Below, piece after piece: positions 49,311-61,729 of a stretch of DNA of 64,000 nucleotides. The DNA comes from Dimorphilus gyrociliatus (taxonomy: Eukaryota > Annelida > Polychaeta > Dinophilidae). Position numbers and translations under genes: made by a program. Location: positions 66,531-130,530 of the forward strand of contig CAJFCJ010000034.1 in assembly GCA_904063045.1 (NCBI GenBank), given 5' to 3'. A model generated the notes under the pieces. It ran no database searches. It was not told the DNA's origin and was given only the letters and a program-made list of their open reading frames with translations. Position 1 is the first letter of the stretch; every line of letters starts with the position of its first letter.

Positions 49311-50517
49311 AATAGCCTTCTTTCTTTATAATTATTGTTTAATAATTATAAACAAACATTCGAATAATCAATATTTGTATCTTATTAGATAAAATATTAT
49401 TGGTTATAAAAGAAATGGAATATTAATCTTTACTATTCAATTTCCTTATTTGGCCTGTTTAAATTCTCTTTATCAAAGTTTACAACATATTATTTATCGA
49501 TTTAACAGAATTGATACGTTAAAGTTCTCCTTTTGTTGATTATTTATTTCCTTCCTTCCCTTCTCTTCTCCTTTTCTTTTCTTTTCTCCCGTGGAAATAG
49601 GATAGAATGATAGCTTAAATTTTACCTTTAAAGCGCGATGTTTCGTTCTATTCTCCTGATAATCAAAGATATCTCTTCCTATTCTACCATCTCTTAGAAC
49701 TGTATCGATTTTTCTAATCTCTATATTATGATTAACGACAATCGCTATCTTTAGATAGTTAATGTTGAAAGAAAGTAACCACAGACTAGGCCAAAATTTA
49801 TTGAATTTAAGGTAAAATGATCAAAATATTGCCGAAATAAACTGGTATAAATGATAAAAAACGACAATACAGTATTAATTAAATGTTTAAAAATAGATTT
49901 CCAACCAAATTTCTAGAGTTATATATAGAATTGAATAAAATCAATTAAACTATAATAAAATATACTATTATTTAACATTTCTAATTCAACTATTCTGTCT
50001 CTTAATCATTCTGATTAAGTTGTATTTGTAATACTTCAGTTATAGATTTACGAAATAATTATTAGCTTAATGGAAACTATTAGTCAGTTGTTTATTTTAA
50101 TTGATCTACGAATAACAATCCCCATGCGGGGATTATCTATTATAGTAACAACATAACAATTGAAATGTTTAAATGGGGATTAAAACACAAAAATGATGCT
50201 TAAATAAATGGCAATGCTATGAAAGTTATTAATTGATATGGTAATTTAAATACAAAAATAGAGAATAAATACAAAGAAGATTGTCAACCAAGCAAATGAA
50301 TCATTCAATTAAAAAAGCCTATATTTTAAAATATTCGAATAGTTAGACTTTGTATGTTTAATGTTATTTTCAATACTATATACAACTATTTTTTGTTGTA
50401 TCAGTATCAAAAGTGCGTAAAACTAAGATTCGTAGATTTTGAGAATAATAAGCATTAGAAAAGCGGAAAGAAAATTGTTCATATTTGTATTTTTAACAAT
50501 AAAAAAACGAAAACAAA
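49311..50517. other. Intergenic region between NLR2 and the acetyltransferase gene
   Basis: About 1.2 kb of AT-rich sequence. The part near NLR2 has a pyrimidine-rich run (about 49545-49590), probably within its upstream region. No coding frame with family features and no RNA gene was recognised. Confidence 0.5.
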
Positions 50518-51307
50518 ATGGTATCACTGTTTAGATTTTTTGTTAAAACTATTGTTCTTCCAAATGATGATAGCTTTAATCCAAGCTGCTCTGCTCCCAC
50601 TCCTCGAAATACCAATGTTACAATACGTTTTATGAAAGAAGATGATATAGATCATGTTCATAAATTAATATATAAAGGCTTTTGTGAAAAATGGGAATTT
50701 GCTTACAATGAAAAAGCATATGAATACATTAAATTCTTTTCAGTAAATCGATACAAGGGTGAACACAGTAAAAGGAACGATGTTTTAGTTGCCGAATTCG
50801 ATAACAAAGTTTTAGGAGTATGCCAAATATCTGTTTACAAACCGTAAGTCACAATAAGCAAAGACTTTAATATATCTCTTTTTACAAGCAGAAATGAGAA
50901 ATTCTTTACTTTACAATTGATAAAACACCTTTCAAACTTTCCATTATGGTCTATGATTACAACAATTACATCTTCTGGAATGGTAACTTATCTGAAAAGA
51001 CGTGATCCGGATGAAGCTTCTATTGAACTTGTAACTGTTGATGAAAAGGCAAGAGGATTAGGCATTGGTGACCAGCTGTTAACTAAGGCACATGATGTAT
51101 GCCGAGAAAGAAATATGAATGTTATTATTATTATTATCATTATTATTATTATATAAAAAAACTAATGATTGTTTTTATATATAGAAAGTTTCGCTTATAG
51201 TTGTGTTATCGAACGTTTATGCTAGAAGACTTTATGAACGTCATGGCTATCGCACTTTAAAAATTCATATTACTTGGAAAATGTTTTTATGGGGAACAGA
51301 GGTATAG
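50518..51307 (+). CDS. GNAT-family N-acetyltransferase
   Basis: Three exons (50518-50843, 50892-51120, 51185-51307) join in frame to 225 residues. GNAT enzymes transfer an acetyl group from acetyl-CoA to an amine. The acetyl-CoA loop is VDEKARGLGIGDQLL (the RxxGxG/A motif), preceded by a beta-strand (ASIELVTV), and followed in exon 3 by NVYARRLYERHGYRTL, the usual motif B. The first residues before RFMKEDDIDHVHKL form a short extension. The donor of intron 2 sits against an ATT trinucleotide run (51121-51150). The substrate cannot be told. Confidence 0.85.
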
Positions 51308-51879
51308 TTAAGTTATTTGAATCTAATCATCGCCTTATTTAAGAATACCTTGTAGGGTTGTTATAAAATGGAAAAGAAGCTTAATTAGTTGAAGGTCAAA
51401 ACACAGATTTCAGAAGAAATAGAAGAAAATTTAATTATCTTTTTATGATCATAACATCAATTAAAAATATGGAATGAATTATCATGGCCCTAAACGTCGG
51501 TAAGACAGACGGTAGGTATGCTTTCCAAAGAGACGAGCGCTCAAGTGTTGAATTGCTACTATAAAAATAAACCGATTAATCATATATCAAAAAAAATTGG
51601 ACGTTTAACTATTGATATGAAAGAGTAATTGTACTAATTCCCTTATGTTTGTTCCTATACTTCTCAAACGTATTTGCAGTAGGATATTTTATAAAATAAT
51701 CGTTATCAGTATTCTATATAAATGTAGTTGATGGTAATAATGCTTACATAGCGGACTCCGTACCAGAAATTACAGATCAAGGCATGACCTCTTTTGAAAA
51801 AAGAGCCAGGTACCATCCCTTTGTATATAAAAAAATATTTTATAATATCTGGAACTTATTCCCTACCCAGACTCATGCC

Positions 51880-52220
51880 AACACCCAGTGCTATCCCCAT
51901 ATATGATGTCACATCAGACATTTCATACGAAACCGCCGTATATGCCATAAATGATAGCTATTATAATCTTCTAGCGTCCACCTCCCATATTATTTTCCTC
52001 TCGCTGAACATCAATCCCTCGAGTAGAATTGACAACAGCGTTACAAGCCGCAAATTTTATTGAACCCTACAATAATATTTTCCCTAACACTCATATTAGA
52101 GTATTTATCGATAGTAAAATCGTCTTCAGCTATCTGGATAATAGGAAACTAAAACTATCAAATCATATACGTCATGTAGTGAAATCACTAATGGCCACGG
52201 AATCAAAGTCTATATAAGAT
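51880..52220 (+). mobile_element. Decayed BEL/Pao-type retrotransposon fragment (RNase H region)
   Basis: In one frame, SIPRVELTTALQAANFIE followed by RVFIDSKIVFSYLDN matches the RNase H-like region of BEL/Pao polyproteins (consensus IPRLEL ... DSKxVL). The upstream part (YDVTSDISYETAVYA) fits the preceding DASxxAxxA block but lies in another frame, and a stop interrupts the join. No terminal repeats or intact reverse transcriptase were seen, so this is an old remnant. About 51308-51880 and 52220-52580 hold nothing else I recognise. Confidence 0.6.
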
Positions 52221-52579
52221 CCGAAAACATATCCGTTGCAAATGGGATCAAAAGGGTGTTGAAGAGATGCAAATTATGCCTTGCGAAGAACTAAACAAGA
52301 ACAGTCCTGCGAATGGCTAATCTACCAAACTGGTGTACTGGGGAATTTGTCAGTCCACAGACGCCATCGACTTATATCTATAAGAGATGGCAAGATTACT
52401 TTCAGATAATTAAAAGACGAACTCCAAAGAGATTTATTGTTAACAATCAGTGCAAATGATCAATTCTACTAAGGGGAAATTGAATATGTACCCCTAGTAC
52501 ATTGAGTAGTTGGCATAATCATATACGTTAATCATTCTATAGTTTTCCCTTAGCTAGGTTAGAACCACAATGTTCCATT

Positions 52580-54029
52580 TCACTCTTCATAAGCAATGGA
52601 AAAAGGATTCGTCTTTTCCAAAGTATGCTCGTATTTTTCAATTCGAAAGTATTTTGCATATCTGGTTGTTGAAAAAATTAAAGACAGTTCTTTGGACACT
52701 AGGTGTCTTTGATTCGTCTGAATATTTGAATAGACGTTGTATTAATTGCATATTTGATTAATCAATCAACTAACCTTGAAGTTGTTGTAGATATCAAACT
52801 TGAAATTATGTTCGTGTCCTTCAATATTACCACAATAAGTTACTAGCATTTTAGGGACGTTGTGTTTAGGTAGTTTGAAAAGTCTATAGGTTGCGGAAAT
52901 GAATTTAGCATTGCCTGGAAGGAGATTTCAACGAGAGTGTAAACTTCAATCTGTTTCTATTCAGTATTTGAAATACTTTCAACTGACCGACTCGTGTTTG
53001 AATGTGCTTGTCTATCAAGCATATGGGACTCGCTTTATACAAAATTGGAGTAGTAAAGCCTATTCTCTTTGCCATTTCTAAAAGATCTTGCCAGTGTAAA
53101 GCGCCTGCTATACCTTCACCTAACAAGACATTTACAAGGCTAAAGGCTGAGTATGCTGAGAATATTAGAGTGCCGATGGAAAATGCTTACCCCAGAGGAT
53201 GCTATCGTTTTTTATTTCGGCCGAAAGTTTCGAGTCCGTATACATGTCACTAAAATACAACTCTCCACCTTCCTGTGTATAGTATATTAACTCTGATTAG
53301 CTGTTACCTTGAAGTAGTCGTGTTAACTGTTCAAGTTGATCATGGTATCATTGCTAACCATGATTAGTTTACCTTTAGAGCCGTAAAGGCTTGTGATAAA
53401 ACAGCCTCTTTGTCTGGTGAAAGGTTTATCACGCAATTTGAGCTGATGGTTTGATAAATGAAAATATAAGTGACAACTAGAGAGTACAGTGTAGATGGAC
53501 TGCTTACACAATGACATCGTAAGACTCTCGCTCTATTCCGGCTTTGTCTAATTGCTCGATAAATCCACTTTTGAATTCGACATTGGGCTTAGAATATCCG
53601 AATGTCTTTGTATGGCAGTCCACATTCTTCTTTGCAATATCCAACTGTGGATGTGTTTTTAGGGTTTTCATTAATTTGTATTCAGTAGTCTGTTGATTTA
53701 AATCAAAAAAAGTGTATTACCAGTTCGGGAGTCATATCTATACCAGTAACACGTCCATTTGGACCAACCAACTTGCTGAGACAAAAGCAATCTCTGCCAG
53801 CGCCGCAACCCAAATCTAGTACTGAACATCCCTCTAGCGCTGGCGGAAGAGTAATACCACAACCAAAGTATCTTGAGTTGACTTCTTCGTTGATCAAAGA
53901 GAGTGCTTCCTTGACAGATTTTGTTAACGCATGTTTATCTGCCGTGCAAGCAGACGTTTTCAAATCACGGCTGCTTTCAATAACTTTTCCATAATAATCC
54001 TTAACATTATCCAAAATCCTTTTTGTCAT
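52580..54029 (-). CDS. AS3MT-like methyltransferase, diverged paralogue missing one arsenic-site cysteine
   Basis: Starts at the ATG complementary to 54027-54029 (MTKRILDNVK). Exons parallel those of AS3MT: 53721-54029, 53508-53644, about 53373-53442, about 53192-53275, then two more and a last exon ending at the stop 52580-52582. The SAM site VLDLGCGAGRDC and three family cysteines (TSACTA, YFGCGI, SNCVINL) are intact. The fourth, in the GECxxGALxW motif, is replaced by glycine (GEGIAGALHW). The C-terminal exons are much diverged (ATYRLFKLPKHN, then TRYAKYF) yet stay open. In animal AS3MT that cysteine helps bind arsenic, so activity may be lost or altered. It sits just outside the right repeat arm. 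Confidence 0.82.
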
Positions 54030-54663
54030 ATTGAACGATGGATTCTTTTAGCGAAGCATAAACAAGGCGACGGCTCAATAAGAGAATATTTGAAGCCTTA
54101 AATAGTCATTTCTTGCTAGATTTCTATTGGAGAGAACACAGAAAAGGGCATCGGACGGATGAACAGTTCAAGAAACGGGATAAGATATCAGCATTTTGCC
54201 TATTGTATATTCAAAAAGATTCTACTGGCCGCATTAATATTAACGTAAGCGTTGGCATTTATTTTTGCTTTGTCACCGAATGGTTGAAACATTGAAGGGT
54301 CGTTTCCTGCGAAATACGTAGCAGAGGTCGAATTGAACTTGTCTAGATAATCGCTATTCTAAATATTGAAATTGATTTGTGAAAAAATTGAGAAAGCAGA
54401 ACTTGAATGGGACAAAAAGAAATGAGAATTCGGTTAAAAGCTAATGGGAAAAATGAGAAAGCTAATAATAGTATTTTATCGCGTTTTATCGCAACTCACT
54501 TAGGCCTAAATCGGCAATAACTAGATTTTCTACAAGTATTTAAGGCAGCTGTTTTGCTGTTGAATTTTATAGTTTGGCTTTAGTCTATAGACTGGAAAGC
54601 AGAAATTGGAAATATTTGAAAATTTGTCGAAATTTTCGTCGAGGCAAAAGAAGAGAAGAAAAA

Positions 54664-56236
54664 ATGTCGGAGGAAATTTATGAAAACGTCAAAGACTACT
54701 ACGGAAACGTATTGCAGAAAAGCGACGATCTGCAAACAACCGCCTGCACAACAGGACAAGGAGAAGTGATGACAAAATCTGTGAAGAAGGCTCTAAGCCA
54801 GGTGGCAGGAGCGGTTCACGAAAAATACTACGGTTGTGGTATAGTCATACCGCCTGCACTTGAAGGTTGTTCAGTTCTAGATTTGGGATGTGGAGCTGGT
54901 AGGGACTGCTTTTGTCTGAGTAAGTTGGTGGGACCAAATGGGTTTGTTACTGGTTTGGATATGACACAAGAGCAGGTAGCTTTCCCATTGCAATTTTGTT
55001 CCCAATTTGTTCACATTACTACAACCTTGACCCCTAATATGTTGACTAGTAGTTGTTTAGATAGATAAGCAATTGTACTAATAGATAAGATACAGTATAG
55101 TAAGCTGTATCCCGATTAGTTGGTCAGTTAAAATACACAATGTTTGTTGATTAGCTGGACGTGGCGGATGAAAACATAGATTATCATACGAGACAATTTG
55201 GCTATTCTAAACCAAATGTAGAATTTAAACGAGGATTTATAGAGAAATTGACTGATGCCGGAATTGAGGAAAATTCATATGACGTCATTGTGTAAGCGTT
55301 ACTCTTTCGAAAGTTGAAATAAGACTTTGGCTGCAATAACTATGAAGTTGCTTACTTATTCAGATCAAATTGCGTGTTGAACCTGTCGCCGGACAAACAA
55401 GCCGTTCTATGGCAGGCCTACAAAGTTCTAAAAGTAACAATCACTTTAAAATGTTTACACGGCGTTAATTGAGTGCAAAAATGATTTTCAGGAAGGAGGC
55501 GAGTTGTATTTTAGCGATGTCTATGCGGATCGTCGTTTGTCGGGTGATATTCTAAAGCATAAAACTTTATGGGGTTTGTAAATGCGTTTATTAGAGAGAG
55601 TAATAGGCATTTGACTGATTGAATTGCTGTTTAGGCGAGTGTTTTGCGGGCGCACTGTATTGGCGTGACCTAATTGATATAGCGACAAGGGTGGGATTCA
55701 GCACTCCACTTTTAGTTAACGCCAGTGTCATTGACCTGAAGAATAAGGAGTTGCAGAGAGTTGTTGGTGAGTAAGCCCCTAAAATAGCGGTGTTGACAAG
55801 TAATGATTATTTTTGAAACGACTAGGTGACGCGAAATTCGTGTCTGCAACCTACAGACTTTTCAAAGTGGGAAGAGAGAAGGCGACGCCGCACACTTGCT
55901 ATACCGTGTACAAAGGAGGAATAGAGGATTACGAAGAAGCTTTCAAGTTTGACTACTCAAACATTTTCAAGGTTATTTTATCTATCAATAAAATTAAACA
56001 TTCCAAAAATAAACTCATTTTTCAACAAGTAGAGAAATGAAATTGTGCCAATTTCCGGTTTGGTCAGCGAGGCGTTGAAGGCGTCACGTTACTCGGGCTA
56101 CTTTGATTTCAAAGACAATGGAGAAGACCTGGAGATAATCGACCCATTCGCAATTGTAGCCCAATCGTCAGCAAACTCTACCAGCAGTTCACCAAACAAC
56201 GTTAACGACTGTTGCTTGAAAAACTGCCGCAATTGA
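54664..56236 (+). CDS. AS3MT: Arsenite methyltransferase, copy 2
   Basis: Exons 54664-54975, 55155-55291, 55364-55433, 55492-55573, 55635-55766, 55826-55971 and 56033-56236 give the same 360-residue product as the copy in the left arm, with all four arsenic-site cysteines and the SAM motif. The phases at each junction agree (0, 2, 0, 1, 1, 0). It is the only copy on the right side with an intact 5' exon. A TTG-initiated extension upstream is ignored. Its 5' flank (54030-54663) holds no other gene and partly mirrors the left-arm flank. Confidence 0.93.
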
Positions 56237-56495
56237 GCCGTAGTGGACACTATTTTTCATAAATTACACATGTTATCTTGAGTATTACTGAATAAATGAA
56301 ACGAATATTCACACTGCTGGTGAATAAATAAAACCTTTGTTGACTTTCCTAAAAAGGAACTTAGCGCCACCTGCTCGTTTTAAAAAATGCAAATAGCTTT
56401 CCCGAAATTGGAATTTCCCCACATTCAAAACCATACTATTTACCAACCGTATAAAACGGGCAAATCGATATGTTTTCGAATATTCACTCATCAGA

Positions 56496-57105
56496 ATGGA
56501 AGCGATGTACTTCTTGTTTGGACTACTTTGTGTGGGTAAGTTTGAAGCGAAAATACACTGCAAAACATAACAGCTTCAGATTGATTTTATTGAAAAGTGT
56601 CGGCTCTTCCAAATGCGCTTGCTGACAAATGTTACGACGAAGGTGTAGACTGTGCCAAAGAAAAGAGGAATGAGATATTGGATATTATCGCTACAGATCA
56701 ATACGATATGGAAAAGATTTGTCCAATTGTAACTGAAGTAGAAAAGTGCTTTAAAGATGAGACTCCTTCTTGCTCGGCTGAAAAGAGGGAAGATGCTTTG
56801 AGCTATACGACCAAGTTTTGCAAAACAGGTTAGTTGACTTTGTTGGTTTCGTTTCCTTGTTCTATTAGAGATTGATTGAAATTTCTACTTCGTTAGGCTG
56901 TAGAGACGAGTTGAAAAAGTGTAATGAAATAATTAAGAAGGACAGCTCGAAGCAATACTGCTGCGAATTAGGTGCCGTTAAGAAATGTGGCGCTTTCAAC
57001 GACTTGGCCAAGGAGATTTTGTATGATAAAACTTGTGCAGGCTGCAGACTTGGCGTTGTTCCGTTTTTGACATTGATGGCATTTGTATTTCAAAGGCTTT
57101 TATAA
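56496..57105 (+). CDS. Cysteine-rich secreted protein with GPI-anchor-like C-terminus, copy 2
   Basis: Exons 56496-56535, 56598-56828 and 56897-57105, 159 residues: signal peptide, cysteine-rich body (for example CYDEGVDC, KICPIV, YCCELG, CAGC) and hydrophobic tail. Its nine replacements relative to copy 1 fall in the end of exon 2 and in exon 3 (K/E, E/D, E/K, K/I, E/K, T/S, R/Q, L/I, P/T). The encoded exons are the same as in copy 3. No recognised function; a surface-anchored protein is inferred. Confidence 0.65.
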
Positions 57106-57189
57106 CTTAAACAACTGTTGTAGTTGTCTATAGAAACTAGGATGCTTATTAAGAAATCGGCCATATTTGATATCTTGTAAATGTATGAG

Positions 57190-57628
57190 TCACGTGACTG
57201 TTTTTGAATAAACCGTAGCAAATTCATTAATTTCTTTGCAGTTCAAATAATTATTTTGTTGGCAAATTTCGGTAAAATCCGACGGACCAATGCCGGAAAT
57301 TTGAAATATCGTAGAACCCAGCACAAAGCAACTGGAGTTTTTGATCCATAGTTTGTCATTATAGCATTTTATCCAAAAACCGTTGAGACTATGATTGTCC
57401 CGTCTCTGTTTTGTAAAAGTGGAGATACTGAGTTTTGACAGAAATACAATCTTTATAGTAGCGACTTACTTTTTCATTCAAATAACGTTGAATTTTCGCC
57501 ATTTCATCACTTTTCCTTGAACTAACCGAGTTGATTATTCTTCGTATGTTTGAACTGTTGGAATGCGTACTGCTGAACAAGCACAAAGAGAGAACTAGAG
57601 AAAGTACTATTGCGCAAGTCGAGCTCAT
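57190..57628 (-). CDS. Small secreted orphan protein, copy 2 (124 aa)
   Basis: Exon 1 57470-57628 (complement) with signal peptide, phase-0 intron of 64 bases, exon 2 57190-57405. Same product as copy 1. Tail-to-tail with the cysteine-rich gene, 84 bases apart. Confidence 0.55.
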
Positions 57629-57759
57629 TCTCTCGATGCTTTTTGAAGTAATAACGAAAATTCATGGCAACTATTCCTTAAATAGCGAATTACCGCTTTA
57701 GCTTAATCTACGAATGTTGGTTAATTATAGAAATTAATCGGATTGATTGTGAACAATCC

Positions 57760-58040
57760 GGCTGTTAGTTGGGTACGGATTTAAGTGAATTTGCTGTGTC
57801 ACACCAACATCTATGAAATGAAATTGTCTGCGCAATGTTGTCTCTGTCAATAGAAAGCAAGGTAAATCTGCAGTGCTGGGCCTAGTGCAGGGGTGTAGGG
57901 CAATGGTGAGCCGTATAAGCTCCCTGTTGTGGATAAACCGAGCTGGTTTGAAACTAGAGCAAGTGGAAAGTAATAATAGACTAGATGTGGTACAGCGGTG
58001 AAAGCTGATTAAAGTAATCCATATATGGTAAATTGTTTTT
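57760..58040 (+). ncRNA. Candidate structured RNA resembling SRP (7SL) RNA, copy 2
   Basis: Read on the plus strand: a GAGC...GCTC hairpin near 57908-57923 preceded by CAATGGT (helix 6-like), then AACCGAGC-TGGTT-TGAAAC-TAGAGCA (about 57935-57962), which parallels the helix 8 region of SRP RNA with its GAAAC loop and AGCA bulge, then GTGG...GCGGTGAA. A T5 run lies at about 58034-58038. The 5' Alu-like domain is not convincing. Limits are estimates. Confidence 0.38.
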
Positions 58041-58202
58041 GTTGACTCTTGTCAAGGTGACTTTTATAATTTGATGGGCGCGATGACGTTTTGTTGGCCG
58101 GTTTCACAGCCGACGAATTTAGTCTCAGCGTATCTTCACTGTGCACGGGGCTAGGATGAAGAGAACGAGCTGTGCTTTGTGATGATTGGCAGCGTGTATT
58201 GT

Positions 58203-60196
58203 TTATAAGTTTATACAATTTTCATTTCGAAAGAAATAATATTTTCTAGAAAACTCGTCGGAATGAACTCTTAAAGGCAGATGGTTGCTTTCCCCAAAAT
58301 GCCTCAAATACTCGGACATGAAGTATACAACTTTGTCGAGAGGTTGATTTTTACCAATAAATTCCATAGCGAGAACAAACGATCTAATGAATTTACTGCC
58401 GTAGTTATTTGCGGGTGATGGAGAGTCTGTAGGAAACAATGCATCAAATCATTTATTACAGGATGTTACTGCCGTTCGCTTGGCTTACCTTTAAGAGTAC
58501 AAAGAACCGAGAAGATATCTCTGGCTGCGTGTGATACATATCTATTTGTGACGTTCCGTGGGCAGGCAACGTGGTCATCGCAAGGGATGGGTTTGATTGC
58601 AACTCTTTGATCAACGAATGATTGATCCCTCTCGGAGTTTTCTACTTTTCGAAAAGTGTGTTATTATTTTGAAATAAAAGAAAAGATGAAAGAAATCTTA
58701 CGTTGATTGTGAACTTGAAAGAAAAATAGCTTTGGTTTTCCCTGGAATTGGTGAAAGTCGCTGTCGACGTAATTTATAAATTCATTAAATTCGAACGTGG
58801 AATTGTTGCTTAGGAAAAACAAGTTGTTGTTTCCGTCGGCTAAAATAAAGAATATTAGAGATTGAACGTTCATCTCATTTTCATTCGACGTTGAAAGATT
58901 CGTTTTCAGTGATCGAATTTTCCTTTCACATTCGTCTCTGTCAATATTTCTCCACAGTACTATTTCATGTTTTAGGTTTGCGAAGATTATTTTCAGATTT
59001 ATCCAGTCGTTTTCCGATCTTGCTCCGTTCCCATCGTCAATGATTATTACAACGACCTGGTTTCTTGATGTTGTATCGTAAATGTTCTGTCAGAAAGATG
59101 ATGTTGCTGTTAGCTATGTTACGGTTAATTTCTATAAAATTAGCAAAAAGCCTACGCCATCGCTCAAGCCACGTCTGATGTCATGCTGGCTAGTAATCTC
59201 GCAGTGTTGCATTGCTGAGGAAAGGAAGACATTTCTTTCTAAACAGAAAGAAAAGAAGAATTGTAAAAGGAATTGAAAACATTACTGAAGATCAATTTTT
59301 TTACCGAATTTGCAGAAAAATTTCTGAAAGTTTTCATCTAATTGCTGTTGCGTGAGATTTTCTGCAATTGCTTCTTTGTATGAGATGAATTCTTCAAACA
59401 GACCGTTGTAATTTCTAATATCTGGCTTTACTTGGAACTGAATGTCGGACTGCAAATTTTCCATTGACATGTCCAACGGTAAAGTTATCGAGGCCGTTTC
59501 ACCTTTGAATGGAGCAGTGACAAATGTTGAAAAGGTTAGTTTATTTGCTTGTTTGAATAGAAATATTACCAGATGTGTAATTGCTGAAAATTTGATAAAA
59601 ACTCTTATGACAACTTTTGTGTGGTTCTGATGTTAAGGTAATTTGAATTCCATATTGTTTTAAATGTTTAAACTGCTCACGGAAGTGTAACTTCAACGTT
59701 GAATTAGAATGCTGTACATTCTTGGCGGTGCCTGTCTGATGTTTCAATTAATTTCATTAGAAAAACGTTTAAAAGATATTGCTTTTATTTAATTTGTCTT
59801 ACTACGCCGAGTGGTTCGTTTAGACTATAATAAATGTTTAATCTTGAACCTCTGTTCATATTTTGAATGGAAATGAAATAGTGAATGTAAAGCATTTTGT
59901 CCTTTTCCCAATTTTCAAGTAGACCATGATCACTAAAGCCTGTGATTTTTAGGCAGGCAAATCCTGAAGCCTTGTCAAAAATTGCGTTTTTAGAAACATT
60001 GTTAGTTGAGATTTCAGCGCCATTTTTATAAACCAACAGCGGTTTGATGTATAAATCGACAGGTTGAAAAAAGCAAAGTCCTGTTGGTCGACAGTCCACA
60101 AAGTTTTGAAATCTAATTGTGCCTGATGACTTGTCAATTTCATACGAACATTTACTTTGTATTGATAAAACTGTTGGTTTGTCCAAACCATTCTCA
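58203..60196 (-). pseudogene. 5'-truncated NLR1 copy (ZU5-like and caspase-like exons only)
   Basis: Complement of NLR1 exons 5-10 plus the last 394 bases of exon 4 (exons at about 59803-60196, 59570-59735, 59305-59502, 59156-59238, 58702-59086, 58489-58641, 58203-58426). The frames stay open and one residue differs (H to D in NAIFHKAS). NACHT and LRR are absent because the sequence breaks at 60196/60197 in the middle of the ZU5-like domain and runs into an AS3MT fragment. Without a promoter or start it is probably not a working gene, unless the caspase-like part has its own transcript. Confidence 0.8.
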
Positions 60197-61729
60197 GAAA
60201 CGTATTGCAGAAAAGCGACGATCTGCAAACAACCGCCTGCACAACAGGACAAGGAGAAGTGATGACAAAATCTGTGAAGAAGGCTCTAAGCCAGGTGGCA
60301 GGAGCGGTTCACGAAAAATACTACGGTTGTGGTATAGTCATACCGCCTGCACTTGAAGGTTATTCAGTTCTAGATTTGGGATGTGGAGCTGGTAGGGACT
60401 GCTTTTGTCTGAGTAAGTTGGTGGGACCAAATGGGTTTGTTACTGGTTTGGATATGACACAAGAGCAGGTAGCTTTCCCATTGCAATTTTGTTCCCAATT
60501 TGTTCACATTACTACAACCTTGACCCCTAATATGTTGACTAGTAGTTGTTTAGATAGATAAGCAATTGTACTAATAGATAAGATACAGTATAGTAAGCTG
60601 TATCCCGATTAGTTGGTCAGTTAAAATACACAATGTTTGTTGATTAGCTGGACGTGGCGGATGAAAACATAGATTATCATACGAGACAATTTGGCTATTC
60701 TAAACCAAATGTAGAATTTAAACGAGGATTTATAGAGAAATTGACTGATGCCGGAATTGAGGAAAATTCATATGACGTCATTGTGTAAGCGTTACTCTTT
60801 CGAAAGTTGAAATAAGACTTTGGCTGCAATAACTATGAAGTTGCTTACTTATTCAGATCAAATTGCGTGTTGAACCTGTCGCCGGACAAACAAGCCGTTC
60901 TATGGCAGGCCTACAAAGTTCTAAAAGTAACAATCACTTTAAAATGTTTACACGGCGTTAATTGAGTGCAAAAATGATTTTCAGGAAGGAGGCGAGTTGT
61001 ATTTTAGCGATGTCTATGCGGATCGTCGTTTGTCGGGTGATATTCTAAAGCATAAAACTTTATGGGGTTTGTAAATGCGTTTATTAGAGAGAGTAATAGG
61101 CATTTGACTGATTGAATTGCTGTTTAGGCGAGTGTTTTGCGGGCGCACTGTATTGGCGTGACCTAATTGATATAGCGACAAGGGTGGGATTCAGCACTCC
61201 ACTTTTAGTTAACGCCAGTGTCATTGACCTGAAGAATAAGGAGTTGCAGAGAGTTGTTGGTGAGTAAGCCCCTAAAATAGCGGTGTTGACAAGTAATGAT
61301 TATTTTTGAAACGACTAGGTGACGCGAAATTCGTGTCTGCAACCTACAGACTTTTCAAAGTGGGAAGAGAGAAGGCGACGCCGCACACTTGCTATACCGT
61401 GTACAAAGGAGGAATAGAGGATTACGAAGAAGCTTTCAAGTTTGACTACTCAAACATTTTCAAGGTTATTTTATCTATCAATAAAATTAAACATTCCAAA
61501 AATAAACTCATTTTTCAACAAGTAGAGAAATGAAATTGTGCCAATTTCCGGTTTGGTCAGCGAGGCGTTGAAGGCGTCACGTTACTCGGGCTACTTTGAT
61601 TTCAAAGACAATGGAGAAGACCTGGAGATAATCGACCCATTCGCAATTGTAGCCCAATCGTCAGCAAACTCTACCAGCAGTTCACCAAACAACGTTAACG
61701 ACTGTTGCTTGAAAAACTGCCGCAATTGA
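60197..61729 (+). pseudogene. 5'-truncated AS3MT copy
   Basis: Begins within exon 1, lacking the first 13 or so codons and the original start. Upstream in the same frame there is a stop and no ATG. Everything downstream is kept: SAM motif, SNCVLNL, GECFAGALYW, and the last exon at 61526-61729. An in-frame internal ATG near 60262 (MTKSVKKAL) would omit the first arsenic-site cysteine (TTACTT). Probably non-functional. The proposed cause is the tandem-duplication breakpoint. Confidence 0.85.

Larger units (their letters stand above)
54124..60197. repeat. Right arm of the inverted duplication
   Basis: Reverse complement of 27737 to about 33870. It contains full copies of AS3MT, the cysteine-rich gene, the secreted orphan and the candidate RNA, plus NLR1 exons 5-10 and part of exon 4. 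At 60197 it abuts, with at most one shared base, a direct copy of its own interior. Confidence 0.92.

Noticed and set aside
53323-53517. Small open frames within 52570-53520
   Set aside because: They are pieces of exons and introns of the AS3MT paralogue in one or other frame.
54574-54663. N-terminal extension of AS3MT (MALVYRLESR...)
   Set aside because: It begins at a TTG, is basic and unlike the family N-terminus, and the ATG at 54664 gives the expected MSEEIYENV start. The same holds for the left-arm copy.
60117-60356. Plus-strand open frame crossing the 60197 junction
   Set aside because: Joins antisense NLR sequence to out-of-frame AS3MT sequence; a by-product of the breakpoint.
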